Positions 36,943 through 45,668 of a DNA stretch of 64,000 nucleotides are shown piece by piece (positions within the stretch are counted from its first letter, which is position 1; each line of letters begins with the position of its first letter). Below the pieces are notes generated by a model. It saw only the letters and a list, made by a program, of their open reading frames with translations, searched no databases and had not been told where the DNA came from. A program made the translations under genes and the position numbers. This DNA comes from Swaminathania salitolerans. Lineage in GTDB: Bacteria > Pseudomonadota > Alphaproteobacteria > Acetobacterales > Acetobacteraceae. The DNA is taken from positions 1 through 64,000 of the forward strand of contig NZ_BJVC01000003.1 of the NCBI RefSeq assembly GCF_007988945.1, given 5' to 3'.

Positions 36943-37103
36943 GTCGCCCCTTCTGTCGCCTTTGCCTGAGATCGCTATCCCGTCGGCGGACATCCCCCAG
37001 GGATGCCTCTCTCCAGAAGTTCCAGCCGATCCCGGTCCTTTTGCCTGAGAGTTTCCGGGGCGGTTGCTCCTTCGGCGCCGGAAAATGTGTCCGGTCTCTC
37101 CCG
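36943..37103 (-). ncRNA. tandem glycine riboswitch controlling gcvT-H-P
   Basis: On the minus strand two glycine aptamers follow each other. The first (37103 to about 37032) reads GGGAGAGACCGG, CGCCGAAGGAGCAACC and ACTCTCAGGCAAAAGGACC. The second (37020 to about 36943) reads CTGGAGAGAGG, CGCCGACGGGATAGC and ATCTCAGGCAAAGGCGACAGAAGGGG. The GGAGAG and CTCAGGCAAA signatures are the strongly conserved parts of this RNA. It lies 38 nt before the gcvT start, without an obvious terminator stem with a U-run, so control of translation or an anti-terminator arrangement is possible. Glycine binding normally turns gcv expression on. Confidence 0.92.
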
Positions 37104-37117
37104 TAAATCGGTGTTTA

Positions 37118-37147
37118 CTCTTGGCAGGTTTGCGGCAGAAAAGTCAA
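37118..37147 (-). promoter_or_regulatory. possible gcv operon promoter
   Basis: Minus-strand TTGACT (37147-37142) lies 39 bp upstream of the first aptamer and is a good -35. The expected -10 region reads CCAAGAGT, a weak match. The monooxygenase-fold gene diverges from the same spacer. Confidence 0.3.
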
Positions 37148-37173
37148 TTCTCCAACCATCAGGAATTCATGCC

Positions 37174-37476
37174 ATGTCACAGCATTTCACGGTCATTGCC
37201 GAGTTCGCCGCTCCGAAGGTCAATTTCGATGCTTTCCTCGACATCTGCCGTTTCGACAGCGAGCGCTCCCTGGCCGATGAGGAGGGCTGTCTCGCCTTCG
37301 ACGTTCTCACGCAGGAAGACGCTCCCGACATCATCGTGCTGCATGAAGTCTATACGAGCCGGGCCGCCTTCGACATCCATCTGAAGACGCCCCATTTCGA
37401 GACCTTCGCCACCGCCCTGCGCGATCTGGGGATCGAGGAGCGCAATGTACGCTTCTTTACCCGGCGTCATCCCTGA
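37174..37476 (+). CDS. antibiotic biosynthesis monooxygenase (ABM) domain protein
   Basis: The 100-residue protein is a single ferredoxin-like ABM/YgiN fold: FTVIAEFAAPKVNFDAFLDICRFDSERSLADEEGCLAFDVLTQEDAPDIIVLHEVYTSRAAFDIHLKTPHFETFATALRDL in pattern (short motif LHEVYTSRAAFDIH is diagnostic). Such proteins act as small quinol or phenol monooxygenases, or as sensors of reactive electrophiles. The longer frame from 37003 crosses the riboswitch and is rejected; ATG 37174 follows AGGA. Nothing links it to a biosynthetic cluster here. Confidence 0.85.
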   Translation: MSQHFTVIAEFAAPKVNFDAFLDICRFDSERSLADEEGCLAFDVLTQEDAPDIIVLHEVYTSRAAFDIHLKTPHFETFATALRDLGIEERNVRFFTRRHP

Positions 37477-37599
37477 CCCGTTTTCCCGGCCCGGCGTGCT
37501 CCTGACGCAACGTCGGTCATGAAGCAGGGCCGGAAGGGTTTTCCTCTCTCCGGCGCTCCTCTATCGTGCCGTTTTAGGTCCCTGCCCGACTGAGACAGC

Positions 37600-40500
37600 A
37601 TGACAGCGTTCGCCACCCCCCTCTCCACGGTCTCGCGGTCGATACAGGAGAGAGAGGCTCTCCGACAGGCCGTATCCCTCCCGGAGGCGAGCAGCCTCGC
37701 GCCGATGATCGACCGGGCGACCCTGCCCGCCGACAGTGTCGCGCGCGTCGAGGCGGATACGCGCTTCCTGACGGAGCGGCTCCGCGCCCGTCTCGACAAG
37801 GACGGTGCGGAAACGATGATGCAGGCCTTCCCGCTCGGGACGGTCGAGAACACCGCCCTGCTCTCCCTGACCGAGGCGCTTCTGCGTATTCCCGACGCGG
37901 CAACACGCGATCTCTTCATCCGGGAGATGGTCGGCCAGGGCGACTGGCAGCATCATGCCGGGCATGACCGGCCTCTCTTTCTCGGCGCGGCGGCCTGGGC
38001 AATGGCGAGCGCGACCGACCGGGACCTCTCCGATCCGGATACGAAAGAGGCGGGCGGGCGTGAGCCGGGTCCGGGCGGGTTGCGCGGGTTCGCCGCACGC
38101 AGCGGGGCGCCCTTCATCCGCCACGGCGTCGAACGCGCCATAAGGCGCCTTGGCGCACAGTTCATCCCGGATGACACGCTCGGCCGGGCGCTCAGACACT
38201 GCAAGCGGGACGCGCAAGGCGGTTTCGTCACGCTTTTCGCGCTGATGGCCCCTCAGGCCCGCACAAGGAAACAGGCCGAGCGGGCCGTTCACCTGCTCAC
38301 CGATGCCATCGAGACGGTGGGGCGTCATGCCCGTGGCAGCACCCCGACCGGGCGGCCGGGCGTGACCTTCGCCCCCGAAGCCCTGCATCCGCGTTTCGAG
38401 ACCGCCTTTCACGATCGGGTGGTCGAATCCCTGGCCCCCGTCCTGATCGCTCTGGCGGCACGCGCGCGCACCCATGATATCGGCTTTCAGTTCGATGCAG
38501 GATTATACGGGACGCTCGATCTCTCCCTGAGTCTCTTCACGGCCCTGTGCGAGGCGCCTGAACTCTCCGGATGGGATGGCCTCGGCTTTACGGTGCAGGC
38601 TTCGGGCAAATGGGCGATGCCCCTGATCGATCTCCTGACAGATCTCGCAACCCGTACCGGCCGGCGTATCATGCTGCGTCTGGTCAAGGGGCAGCACTGG
38701 GAAGAGGAGATCAGGCTGGCCCAGACGCTGGCTTTGCCCGAATATCCCGTATTCACACGCAAATGCCACACGGATGTGAGCTATATCGCCTGCGCGCGAA
38801 AGCTCCTCGAGCGACCCGATGCGATCTTCCCGCAATTCGCGACCCAGGATGCGCGGGCAATCGCGACGATCAGGGCTCTGGCCGATCTGGTTCCGCCGGA
38901 GCCCGACAGCGCAGCGCGGCTCGAATTCCAGTGCCGTCGCGGTATCGGCGAGGCGCTTCATGCATCGCCCGCTCGCCTCCCCGCTCATGACAGACCGCGA
39001 AACGGAGACGGCAGCGTCCGCTTCCGTATGCTCACCCCGTTCGGGGAGAAAGACGCTTTTTCCCCCTATGTGATGGACCGTCTGTTCGAGATCGCCGCAC
39101 CTTCCGGCTTTCTCAACCGGGCAACGACCAGAACCTCCGGGACGGATACATGGGCCGCCACTTCATGGGCCGCCGATCCTGCCATCGAGGCCCGGGCGAT
39201 CCTGCCGCGGGGTGCGCCCAATCCGGAGCTTCCCCTGCCGATCGCTCCCGGCGCATCCGGTCCGGTCTTCGACGCCGTGAAACAGGATCCGCCGACGCTG
39301 CAGGAGAGGTGGGAAACTTGGGAAACCCGGGAGATCCGGGAGAGCTGGGGACAGGACGTAAACGATCCTGTGTTCCGCATCGCCCTCGGGGAAGCGCTTG
39401 CAGACCGGGATATGCACCGTCTCTCCGGGCCGATCGGCCCCGCCATGCCACGGACCGACATGCGCGCGCGCATCGTGAGAAACCCGGCGGACCAGGAAGA
39501 TCATGTCGGCACCGTCCTTCATGCCCGCCCCCGGGACATAGACGCCGCGCTCAATGCCGCGGAGGCCGAGCGGGACTGGCGTCGCTTTTCCCCCGACGCG
39601 CGCGCGCGCTGTCTGGAAGCCATGGCCCGGGCGGTGATGGAAGACCGTTTCGCGCTTCTCGCATTGCTGATCCGCGAAGCCGGCAAGACCGTCGCGGATG
39701 CGCGCGACGAACTGCGCGAGACGATCGATTTCCTCAATTTCTACGCTTCCGAACTCCGCGCGCTGGACGGCGCCTCCCGCCTCGGTGCACCGCTCGGAAT
39801 CGTTCTGTGCATAAGCCCCTGGAATTTCCCGCTCTCCATCCTGACCGGGCAGATCGCCGCCGCACTCGGCGCAGGCAATGCCGTGATCGCGAAACCGGCC
39901 GAGGAAACGCCCCTCATCGCGGCTCATGTCGTGCGTCTGTTCCTTGCCGCCGGGCTTCCGCCCGGCGCGCTTCAGCTTCTGCCCGGCGAGGGCAATGTCG
40001 GCGCATCGCTCGTCGCCGATTCCCGCATAGACGGGGTGATGTTCACCGGCTCGACCGCCGTCGCAAAGACGATCAGCCGGGAGCTTCTCGGCCGGACCGG
40101 CCGCACGGGACAACCCGTCCCGCTTCTGGCCGATACGAGCGGGCAGAATGCGATGCTGGTCGACAGCACGGCCGCCACCGACCGGGTCGTCAGCGACGTT
40201 CTGCGCTCGGCCTTCAACAGCGCCGGGCAGCGCAGCGCATCCCTGCGTATCCTGCTGGTGCAGGAGGACTGCGCCGATGCCCTGATCGAGCGGCTTCTCG
40301 GCGCCATGGCCGAACTGCGTGTGGCAGCCCCCGAAGCCCCGGATACGGATATCGGGCCGGTCATCTCCTCCATTGCGCGCGTGCGGATCGAGGAGCATGT
40401 CGCGCGTATGGGCCGGGCCGGGCATCGCATATGGCAGCCGCCGCTCGAGGCCGCGACCCTCAAGGGGCATTTCGTTCCCCCGACCCTCATCGAGATCGGA

Positions 40501-41376
40501 CGCATCGCCGATCTCGGGACCGAGATCTTCGGCCCGGTTCTCCATATACGACGCTTTGCCCGCCATGAGCTCGAAGGGACGATCGACGCGCTCAATGCGA
40601 CCGGCTACGCCCTGACTTTCGGCGTGCAGAGCCGCGTGCCCTCGACCCTGCGCCGCTGCTGCGCCCGCTCCCGCGCCGGCAATCTCTACGTCAACCGGGC
40701 CATGATCGGTGCGCGGGTCGGCAGCCAGCCTTATGGAGGCAAGGGAATGTCGGGCTCGGGCCCCAAGGCGGGGGGACCGTTGCTGCTGCCTCGCCTGACC
40801 TATGGCGCGCCATGCCCGCTGCAGCCCTTGCCGAATGCCTTCGTTCCTCCCGCCGCCCGCGCCCTGCTCGCCTTTCTCGAGCCGCGCGACCCACCCTCGG
40901 CCCGACGTCTGCGCGGCGCGATCGCTCATGGTCTGTGCGGCTATACCATCGCCCTTCCCGGTCCGGCGGGAGAGACCAACCGCTACAGCCTCCAGCCTCG
41001 CGGCACGATACTCTGTGCGGGCGAGAGCTGGCCTGCCGTCCTGCATGCCGTGGGTCTCGCCCTCGCCACCGGAAACACCGTGCTCGTCCTCGCGCCGGAT
41101 TCCGCCGTCGAATGGCTGGGGCAGGTCTCGCGGCATCTTTCCGACATGATCACCCGGGTCGATCCCGGCGCCCTGCCCGAATGCGATGCCATGCTGATCC
41201 AGCGGGGCACGGCTCTGGCGGATCAGGCTGCCCTCACGGTCACGGCCCGCGAGGGCAGGGTCGTACCCGTCCACGATCTCGACACGGTGCGCCCGGAATG
41301 GCTCCTGAGCGAGGTGGTGCTGACCACGAATACAGCCGTTCTCGGGGCGGATGCCGCCTTGCTCGCCCTGCGCTAG
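37600..41376 (+). CDS. putA: PutA-type proline/P5C dehydrogenase homologue with altered active sites
   Basis: The 1258-residue protein follows the PutA layout: N-terminal helical arm, proline dehydrogenase barrel (about 270-510), linker with low-complexity repeats (about 515-620), P5C dehydrogenase domain (about 640-1075), and a C-terminal ALDH-like domain (about 1080-1258). There is no N-terminal ribbon-helix-helix, so it is not an autorepressor. In the barrel, Lys in RLVKG and Asp in HTDVSYIA are kept, but E. coli Tyr540 is Leu (RMLTPFG) and Arg555 is Asp493 (YVMDR); Arg556 is kept. In the ALDH domain the catalytic Cys is Ser879 (SAGQRSASL) and the general-base Glu is Asp845 (LLADTSGQNAM). 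The pattern suggests a diverged or inactive enzyme. Residue mapping is by eye. Confidence 0.85.
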   Translation: MTAFATPLSTVSRSIQEREALRQAVSLPEASSLAPMIDRATLPADSVARVEADTRFLTERLRARLDKDGAETMMQAFPLGTVENTALLSLTEALLRIPDAATRDLFIREMVGQGDWQHHAGHDRPLFLGAAAWAMASATDRDLSDPDTKEAGGREPGPGGLRGFAARSGAPFIRHGVERAIRRLGAQFIPDDTLGRALRHCKRDAQGGFVTLFALMAPQARTRKQAERAVHLLTDAIETVGRHARGSTPTGRPGVTFAPEALHPRFETAFHDRVVESLAPVLIALAARARTHDIGFQFDAGLYGTLDLSLSLFTALCEAPELSGWDGLGFTVQASGKWAMPLIDLLTDLATRTGRRIMLRLVKGQHWEEEIRLAQTLALPEYPVFTRKCHTDVSYIACARKLLERPDAIFPQFATQDARAIATIRALADLVPPEPDSAARLEFQCRRGIGEALHASPARLPAHDRPRNGDGSVRFRMLTPFGEKDAFSPYVMDRLFEIAAPSGFLNRATTRTSGTDTWAATSWAADPAIEARAILPRGAPNPELPLPIAPGASGPVFDAVKQDPPTLQERWETWETREIRESWGQDVNDPVFRIALGEALADRDMHRLSGPIGPAMPRTDMRARIVRNPADQEDHVGTVLHARPRDIDAALNAAEAERDWRRFSPDARARCLEAMARAVMEDRFALLALLIREAGKTVADARDELRETIDFLNFYASELRALDGASRLGAPLGIVLCISPWNFPLSILTGQIAAALGAGNAVIAKPAEETPLIAAHVVRLFLAAGLPPGALQLLPGEGNVGASLVADSRIDGVMFTGSTAVAKTISRELLGRTGRTGQPVPLLADTSGQNAMLVDSTAATDRVVSDVLRSAFNSAGQRSASLRILLVQEDCADALIERLLGAMAELRVAAPEAPDTDIGPVISSIARVRIEEHVARMGRAGHRIWQPPLEAATLKGHFVPPTLIEIGRIADLGTEIFGPVLHIRRFARHELEGTIDALNATGYALTFGVQSRVPSTLRRCCARSRAGNLYVNRAMIGARVGSQPYGGKGMSGSGPKAGGPLLLPRLTYGAPCPLQPLPNAFVPPAARALLAFLEPRDPPSARRLRGAIAHGLCGYTIALPGPAGETNRYSLQPRGTILCAGESWPAVLHAVGLALATGNTVLVLAPDSAVEWLGQVSRHLSDMITRVDPGALPECDAMLIQRGTALADQAALTVTAREGRVVPVHDLDTVRPEWLLSEVVLTTNTAVLGADAALLALR

Positions 41377-41560
41377 GGGCCACTGGCCGGATTCATGTTC
41401 CGCAGTCCTCCGCAGTCATGCATCGGGCTCCGTCCCTCCGTCGCGGCACCCTATGACGAAGATTATCGCCTCCGATCGGGCGGCATGGCTTGCCACGACC
41501 GGTGCTTTCCGGTCTGGTAACGAAAAATACCGATCCGATCCTTTTTGGGAGTATGCCTTC

Positions 41561-43573
41561 TTGACGACCCGCCTCCTTCGCGCCGGGACCTTTCTGGCGA
41601 CCTGTGCGCTCTGCTCCCAGATATCCCTCGCCCGCGCGGCATCCACCGATCCCCAGTCCCAGACCAAAGATCAGTCCCAGTCCAAAGATCAGGCCCAGGC
41701 GCAGCCGGAGGCCGCTCCCCTGCCGACGCCCCTGCCCCAGGCGAAGGACGTCGCCTTTCCGGGCACGATCGGATTGTCCGTGGACGCCACGGATCTTGCC
41801 CATCACGTCATGACGGTTTCGGAAACCGTGCCCGTTCCCGAAGCGGCGCGCGCGGCTGGCGAACTGATCCTGCTCTATCCGAAATGGATCCCGGGCGGTC
41901 ATGCGCCGGAGGGGACCATCACCCAGCTCGGCGGGCTGGTCGTGCGATCCGGCGACAAGATCCTGCCCTGGCAGCGCGATACGGTCGATGTGTTCGCATT
42001 CCATATCCCCGTCACGAAGGACCAGAAGCAGCTCGACGTCTCGTTCAAGCTGCTCTCACCGGTCAGCGACGAGGAAGGGCGTGTCGTCATGACGCCTCAT
42101 ATCGTGAATGTGCAGTGGAACGAGGTCTCGCTCTATCCCGCCGGATATTATTCGCGTGACATACAGGTCCAGCCGGATGTGACCCTGCCGCATGGCTGGC
42201 AGGCCGGCACGGCCTTGCGCCCCCGGGGCAAGGCCACGGGCGACACGCTTCACTTCCAGACCGTGTCCTACAACACGCTCGTCGATTCCCCGATCTTCGC
42301 GGGGGCGTATTTCCGCAAGGTTGCGCTCAATGCGCCGGGCGGCGTGCCGGTCACGCTCAACATGGTTGCCGACAAGCCGGGCGATCTGGCCTATACGGAT
42401 GCCGAACTCCAGATCCATCGCAATCTCGTTCGTCAGGCGCTTCTGACCTTCGGATCGCAGCATTACGCGCATTACGATTTCCTGATGGCGCTGACCGACG
42501 AACTCGGACGCATCGGTCTGGAGCATCACCAGTCGAGCGAAGACAGCGTCACCGAGGATTACTTCACGGACTGGGCGCACTCCTTTCCCCAGCGCGATCT
42601 TCTCGCTCATGAATATACGCATTCATGGAACGGGAAATATCGCAGACCCGCCGATCTGTACGGCGCGACCTTCAACGCACCCCAGCGCGGATCCCTGCTC
42701 TGGGTCTATGAGGGTCAGACGGAATTCTGGGGCAATATCCTGGCTGCGCGTTCCGGCCTCGTGAGCAAGGACCAGGGGTTCGATTCGCTGGCGCTCATGG
42801 CCGCGACCTATGACGCGCAATCCGGCCGGAGCTGGCGCCCGGTGGCCGATACGACCAACGACCCCATCATCGCCCAGAGAGCCCCGCTCTCCTGGCGCGA
42901 TTTCCAGCGTTCGGAGGATTACTATGTCGAAGGCGAGCTGATCTGGCTCGATGCGGACATGATGATCCGGAAACTCTCGAAGGACACGAAGTCGCTCGAC
43001 GATTTCGCGAAGGCTTTCTTCGGGACCCATGACGGCAGCATCATCGTCAGCACATATGGCTTCGACGATGTCGTGCTGACCCTGAACAAGGTCGTTCCCT
43101 ACGACTGGGCGACGTTCCTGCGCGACAGGATCAGCCGCGTGCAGAAACGCGCGCCGCTGGGCGGTCTGGAAGCCGGTGGATACAGGCTGGTCTTCACCGA
43201 CCGGGAAAACGCGTTCGAGGCTCAGAGAGCGAAGATCCGCCACCAGCTGGATTTCCGCTTCTCGCTCGGTCTGGCCGTCAAGGAAAAGACCGGCGCGCTC
43301 ACGACGGTGGCGTGGGACAGCCCTGCGTTCGAGGCAGGTCTTGCCATTCACGACGTGATCGTCGGGGTCAACGGGTCCGATTTCTCGAAGGAGAGGATGA
43401 TCGATGCCGTAAAGGAGGCAAAGACCGGACAGACGCCGATCACGCTGATCGTCAGGTCGGGAACCCATCTGCACACCGTCACGATCCCCTATCATGACGG
43501 TCTGCGCTATCCGCATCTCGAGCGGATCGGCAATACGCCCGACCGCCTGACAACCCTGTTCTCGCCGCGCTGA
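41561..43573 (+). CDS. exported M61 family peptidase with PDZ domain
   Basis: The frame is open from 41351, but a TTG at 41561 has GGGAG nine bases upstream and gives a clean signal peptide (hydrophobic LLRAGTFLATCALC, ending LARA). The product has 670 residues. A Gln/Ser/Lys-rich repeat linker (QSQTKDQSQSKDQAQAQ) precedes the glycyl-aminopeptidase N-terminal fold. The zinc motif is HEYTHSW (HExxH) with a downstream Glu in LLWVYEGQTEFWG. The C-terminal region has a PDZ domain (VAWDSPAFEAGLAIHDVIVGVNG). M61 enzymes cleave N-terminal Gly/Ala from peptides in the periplasm. An ATG at 41453 is the alternative start. Confidence 0.87.
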   Translation: MTTRLLRAGTFLATCALCSQISLARAASTDPQSQTKDQSQSKDQAQAQPEAAPLPTPLPQAKDVAFPGTIGLSVDATDLAHHVMTVSETVPVPEAARAAGELILLYPKWIPGGHAPEGTITQLGGLVVRSGDKILPWQRDTVDVFAFHIPVTKDQKQLDVSFKLLSPVSDEEGRVVMTPHIVNVQWNEVSLYPAGYYSRDIQVQPDVTLPHGWQAGTALRPRGKATGDTLHFQTVSYNTLVDSPIFAGAYFRKVALNAPGGVPVTLNMVADKPGDLAYTDAELQIHRNLVRQALLTFGSQHYAHYDFLMALTDELGRIGLEHHQSSEDSVTEDYFTDWAHSFPQRDLLAHEYTHSWNGKYRRPADLYGATFNAPQRGSLLWVYEGQTEFWGNILAARSGLVSKDQGFDSLALMAATYDAQSGRSWRPVADTTNDPIIAQRAPLSWRDFQRSEDYYVEGELIWLDADMMIRKLSKDTKSLDDFAKAFFGTHDGSIIVSTYGFDDVVLTLNKVVPYDWATFLRDRISRVQKRAPLGGLEAGGYRLVFTDRENAFEAQRAKIRHQLDFRFSLGLAVKEKTGALTTVAWDSPAFEAGLAIHDVIVGVNGSDFSKERMIDAVKEAKTGQTPITLIVRSGTHLHTVTIPYHDGLRYPHLERIGNTPDRLTTLFSPR

Positions 43574-43604
43574 GCCGTCACGCGCTGCGGCGTCCGCCGC
43601 GCGC

Positions 43605-43660
43605 GCACCAGATATCTGGCACCAGATATCGGGCACCAGATATCGGGCATCGGGCATCGC
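43605..43660. repeat. three 14-bp tandem units after the M61 gene
   Basis: GCACCAGATATC(T/G)G at 43605-43618, 43619-43632 and 43633-43646, followed by two partial GCATCG(G/C) units to 43660. Each full unit contains the palindrome GATATC. It begins 32 bp after the M61 stop and ends 52 bp before the convergent RidA stop. Confidence 0.85.
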
Positions 43661-43712
43661 ACCCGGGTCTTCCTGCCTCGCCTGTGCCCGGCGGGAAGAC
43701 GGATGCCGGGCC

Positions 43713-44057
43713 TTACGGCGAGGCGATGAAATTGAACTCCAGACGCTGACCCGGCGTGTCGAAACCGGGCTTGACGCGCAGGGTCAGCGCGGGCCGGGCC
43801 GGGCCGAGAACCTCGGCCACGATCCTCTGGCAGGACGCGAAGACGGAACTGTCCGGAATCATGTAGGCCAGATGGGTGATGTCCTCGGGGACGAGATCAT
43901 GGGTCGCAAGTATGGCCCGGATGCGGGCCATCGCGTTCTGGCATTCCTCGATGACGCTTTCGGGCGCCCGACCGTCCTGGTCCAGCCCTGTCACACCATA
44001 ATACGTCACGCAGTCCTTCAGGACCGGACGGGAAGGAGAGGAAGGATACTCATGCAT
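43713..44057 (-). CDS. RidA/YjgF/YER057c family protein
   Basis: A 114-residue RidA-like protein: YYGVTGLDQDGRAPESVIEECQNAMARIRAILATHDL, then DITHLAYMIPD and the conserved Arg in GPARPALTLRV. RidA enzymes hydrolyse reactive enamine/imine intermediates made by PLP enzymes. The ligand position ending FNFIAS differs from the E. coli IEAIA. The first ATG (44057) lies within the ATGCAT that also holds the start of hprK on the other strand, leaving no room for a separate leader. A start 12 bp upstream (44069) is possible. No good ribosome-binding site is seen for either. Confidence 0.8.
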   Translation of the reverse strand: MHEYPSSPSRPVLKDCVTYYGVTGLDQDGRAPESVIEECQNAMARIRAILATHDLVPEDITHLAYMIPDSSVFASCQRIVAEVLGPARPALTLRVKPGFDTPGQRLEFNFIASP

Positions 44058-44564
44058 GGCGCCGAGCATACTGCACAAAGCCCGCCCTGCACATCGCTTA
44101 TCCATGCCTCCTGCGCAGCGTGGAACGGACAGGGCGTGCTGCTGACCGGCGCCTCCGGCAGTGGAAAATCGAGCCTCCTGCTGCGTCTGGTCGATGCGGG
44201 GTTCGCTCTCGTCGCCGACGATCGGGTGGAGTTGCGGGGGGGAGAGGCCTGCGCCCCGCCCGCTCTTGCCGGGCTGATGGAGATACGCGGCCTTGGCATC
44301 GTCTCGATGCCCAGCCTCCCGCGATGCCGTATCCGCCTTCATGTCGAGCTCGACTCCGAAACGCCTCCGGAGCGGCTGCCCCGATCCGCGCTGCATGTCG
44401 CAAGCGGCGCATGGTCGATACGGCTCGACGCGTTCCACGCAGACGCGGTCTCGATCATCCGTACGGCCCTGCACTGCGCGGAGGGGCGATATACCCTGGT
44501 TTGCGGGGTCAATGGCGGCACGGCGTTCAGCAAACCTCTCCCCTTCGGAACGGAAGAGGACTAG
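44052..44564 (+). CDS. hprK: HPr kinase/phosphorylase, short alphaproteobacterial form
   Basis: The 170-residue protein is the catalytic C-terminal domain of HprK only: Walker A in LLTGASGSGKSSLLLRL, the VADDRVELR segment, and the signature MEIRGLGIVSMP. Short HprK proteins are typical for Alphaproteobacteria and phosphorylate HPr on Ser46. The frame is open upstream to 43872, but ATG 44052 has AGGAAGGA at good spacing. It heads a run of five plus-strand genes with RapZ, EIIA, HPr and EI, matching the regulatory PTS of this class. Its 5' end overlaps the ridA start on the opposite strand. Confidence 0.92.
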   Translation: MHGAEHTAQSPPCTSLIHASCAAWNGQGVLLTGASGSGKSSLLLRLVDAGFALVADDRVELRGGEACAPPALAGLMEIRGLGIVSMPSLPRCRIRLHVELDSETPPERLPRSALHVASGAWSIRLDAFHADAVSIIRTALHCAEGRYTLVCGVNGGTAFSKPLPFGTEED

Positions 44565-44608
44565 ACTGCGATCATGCACCCCCGACCCGAGATGGAGAAG
44601 GCCCGCCC

Positions 44609-45592
44609 GTGACCACAATGTCAGTGACCGCAGTGCGACGCATCCTGCTCGTCACGGGGCTGTCAGGCGCCGGAAAATCCTCCATTCTCAGGATCATGGA
44701 GGATCTCGGCTATGAGGTAACCGATAATCCGCCCCTGACCCTGCTCGAGGCGCTCGTGACGCGTTCGGACAATCCGCTGGCGATCGGGATCGATGTGCGC
44801 ACGCGCGGTTTCGAGGCCCGGGCAGTGCTCGATGCCCTTGCGCGTCTGCGTGCACTGGCAGGACTGCATGTCGAACTGCTTTTCGCCACGGCAGAAACGG
44901 ACATCCTCCTGCGTCGCTTCACCGCCACGCGCAGGCGCCACCCTCTGGACAATTCGACGGGAGCGGCGCCCGGGCTCAGCGCCAGTATCGCCCAGGAGGT
45001 CGCGCTCCTCGCCCCCCTGCGTGCCGCGACGGATCTGGTGATCGACACCTCGGACCTGCCGCCGCCAGATCTGCGCAGGCTGATCGAATCGCGCTTCGGC
45101 CGGCCCGATGACGCCGAGTCCCTGACCGTCACGCTGATGTCGTTCGCCTATCCTGCGGGGCTTCCGCGTGAGGCCGACATGGTGTTCGACGCCCGCTTCC
45201 TCCGCAATCCGCATTATGACGGTGCCCTCAAGGCCATGACCGGACTCGACGAGGCCGTACGCGACTATGTCCATGGCGATCCGGATTATCCGGTCTTCTT
45301 TTCCAGAATCATGGATCTGCTGCGTCTCGTGCTGCCGCGCTTCGTGACCGAAGGCAAGAAACACGCAACGATCGCCGTGGGATGTTCGGGCGGTCAGCAC
45401 CGGTCTGTAACACTTGTTGAAGAGATTGCGGCGGCTCTGGGCCACTCTGCGGACATTACACACTTGTCAGACGGACCGATCGTCGTCATGCATCGGGAAC
45501 TGGCACGTCAGGGACGCAGCGCCTGGCGCTGGGTGCGTCCTCCCAGCCCTCGTGCCACGCCGGATGAACAGATACGGATCGAGCCGTCTTGA
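44609..45592 (+). CDS. rapZ: RapZ/YvcJ family nucleotide-binding regulatory protein
   Basis: The 327-residue protein begins with the P-loop TGLSGAGKSS (Walker A), then EDLGYEVTDNPP, and continues through the RTRRRHPL-like TATRRRHPLDN motif and DTSDLPPPDLR. The RapZ C-terminal half includes MSFAYPAGLPREADMVFDARFLRNPHY and VGCSGGQHRSVTLVE. In E. coli RapZ senses GlcN6P and guides RNase E to small RNAs. In Alphaproteobacteria it usually sits with hprK and ptsH genes as here. The start is GTG 44609 with GGAGAAGG upstream; ATG 44618 is the alternative. It carries a short, Arg/Pro-rich C-terminal tail. Confidence 0.92.
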   Translation: MTTMSVTAVRRILLVTGLSGAGKSSILRIMEDLGYEVTDNPPLTLLEALVTRSDNPLAIGIDVRTRGFEARAVLDALARLRALAGLHVELLFATAETDILLRRFTATRRRHPLDNSTGAAPGLSASIAQEVALLAPLRAATDLVIDTSDLPPPDLRRLIESRFGRPDDAESLTVTLMSFAYPAGLPREADMVFDARFLRNPHYDGALKAMTGLDEAVRDYVHGDPDYPVFFSRIMDLLRLVLPRFVTEGKKHATIAVGCSGGQHRSVTLVEEIAAALGHSADITHLSDGPIVVMHRELARQGRSAWRWVRPPSPRATPDEQIRIEPS

Positions 45593-45668
45593 TAACGCCT
45601 TCCGATTGCCAATATGTCATGAGCTCGTCATTTCCGACGATTGGCACGCCCCCTGAAGGAATGCCCCG

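Noticed and set aside
37003-37173. N-terminal extension of the ABM-domain protein
   Set aside because: The stretch is the glycine riboswitch on the other strand, and the ATG at 37174 has its own AGGA site.
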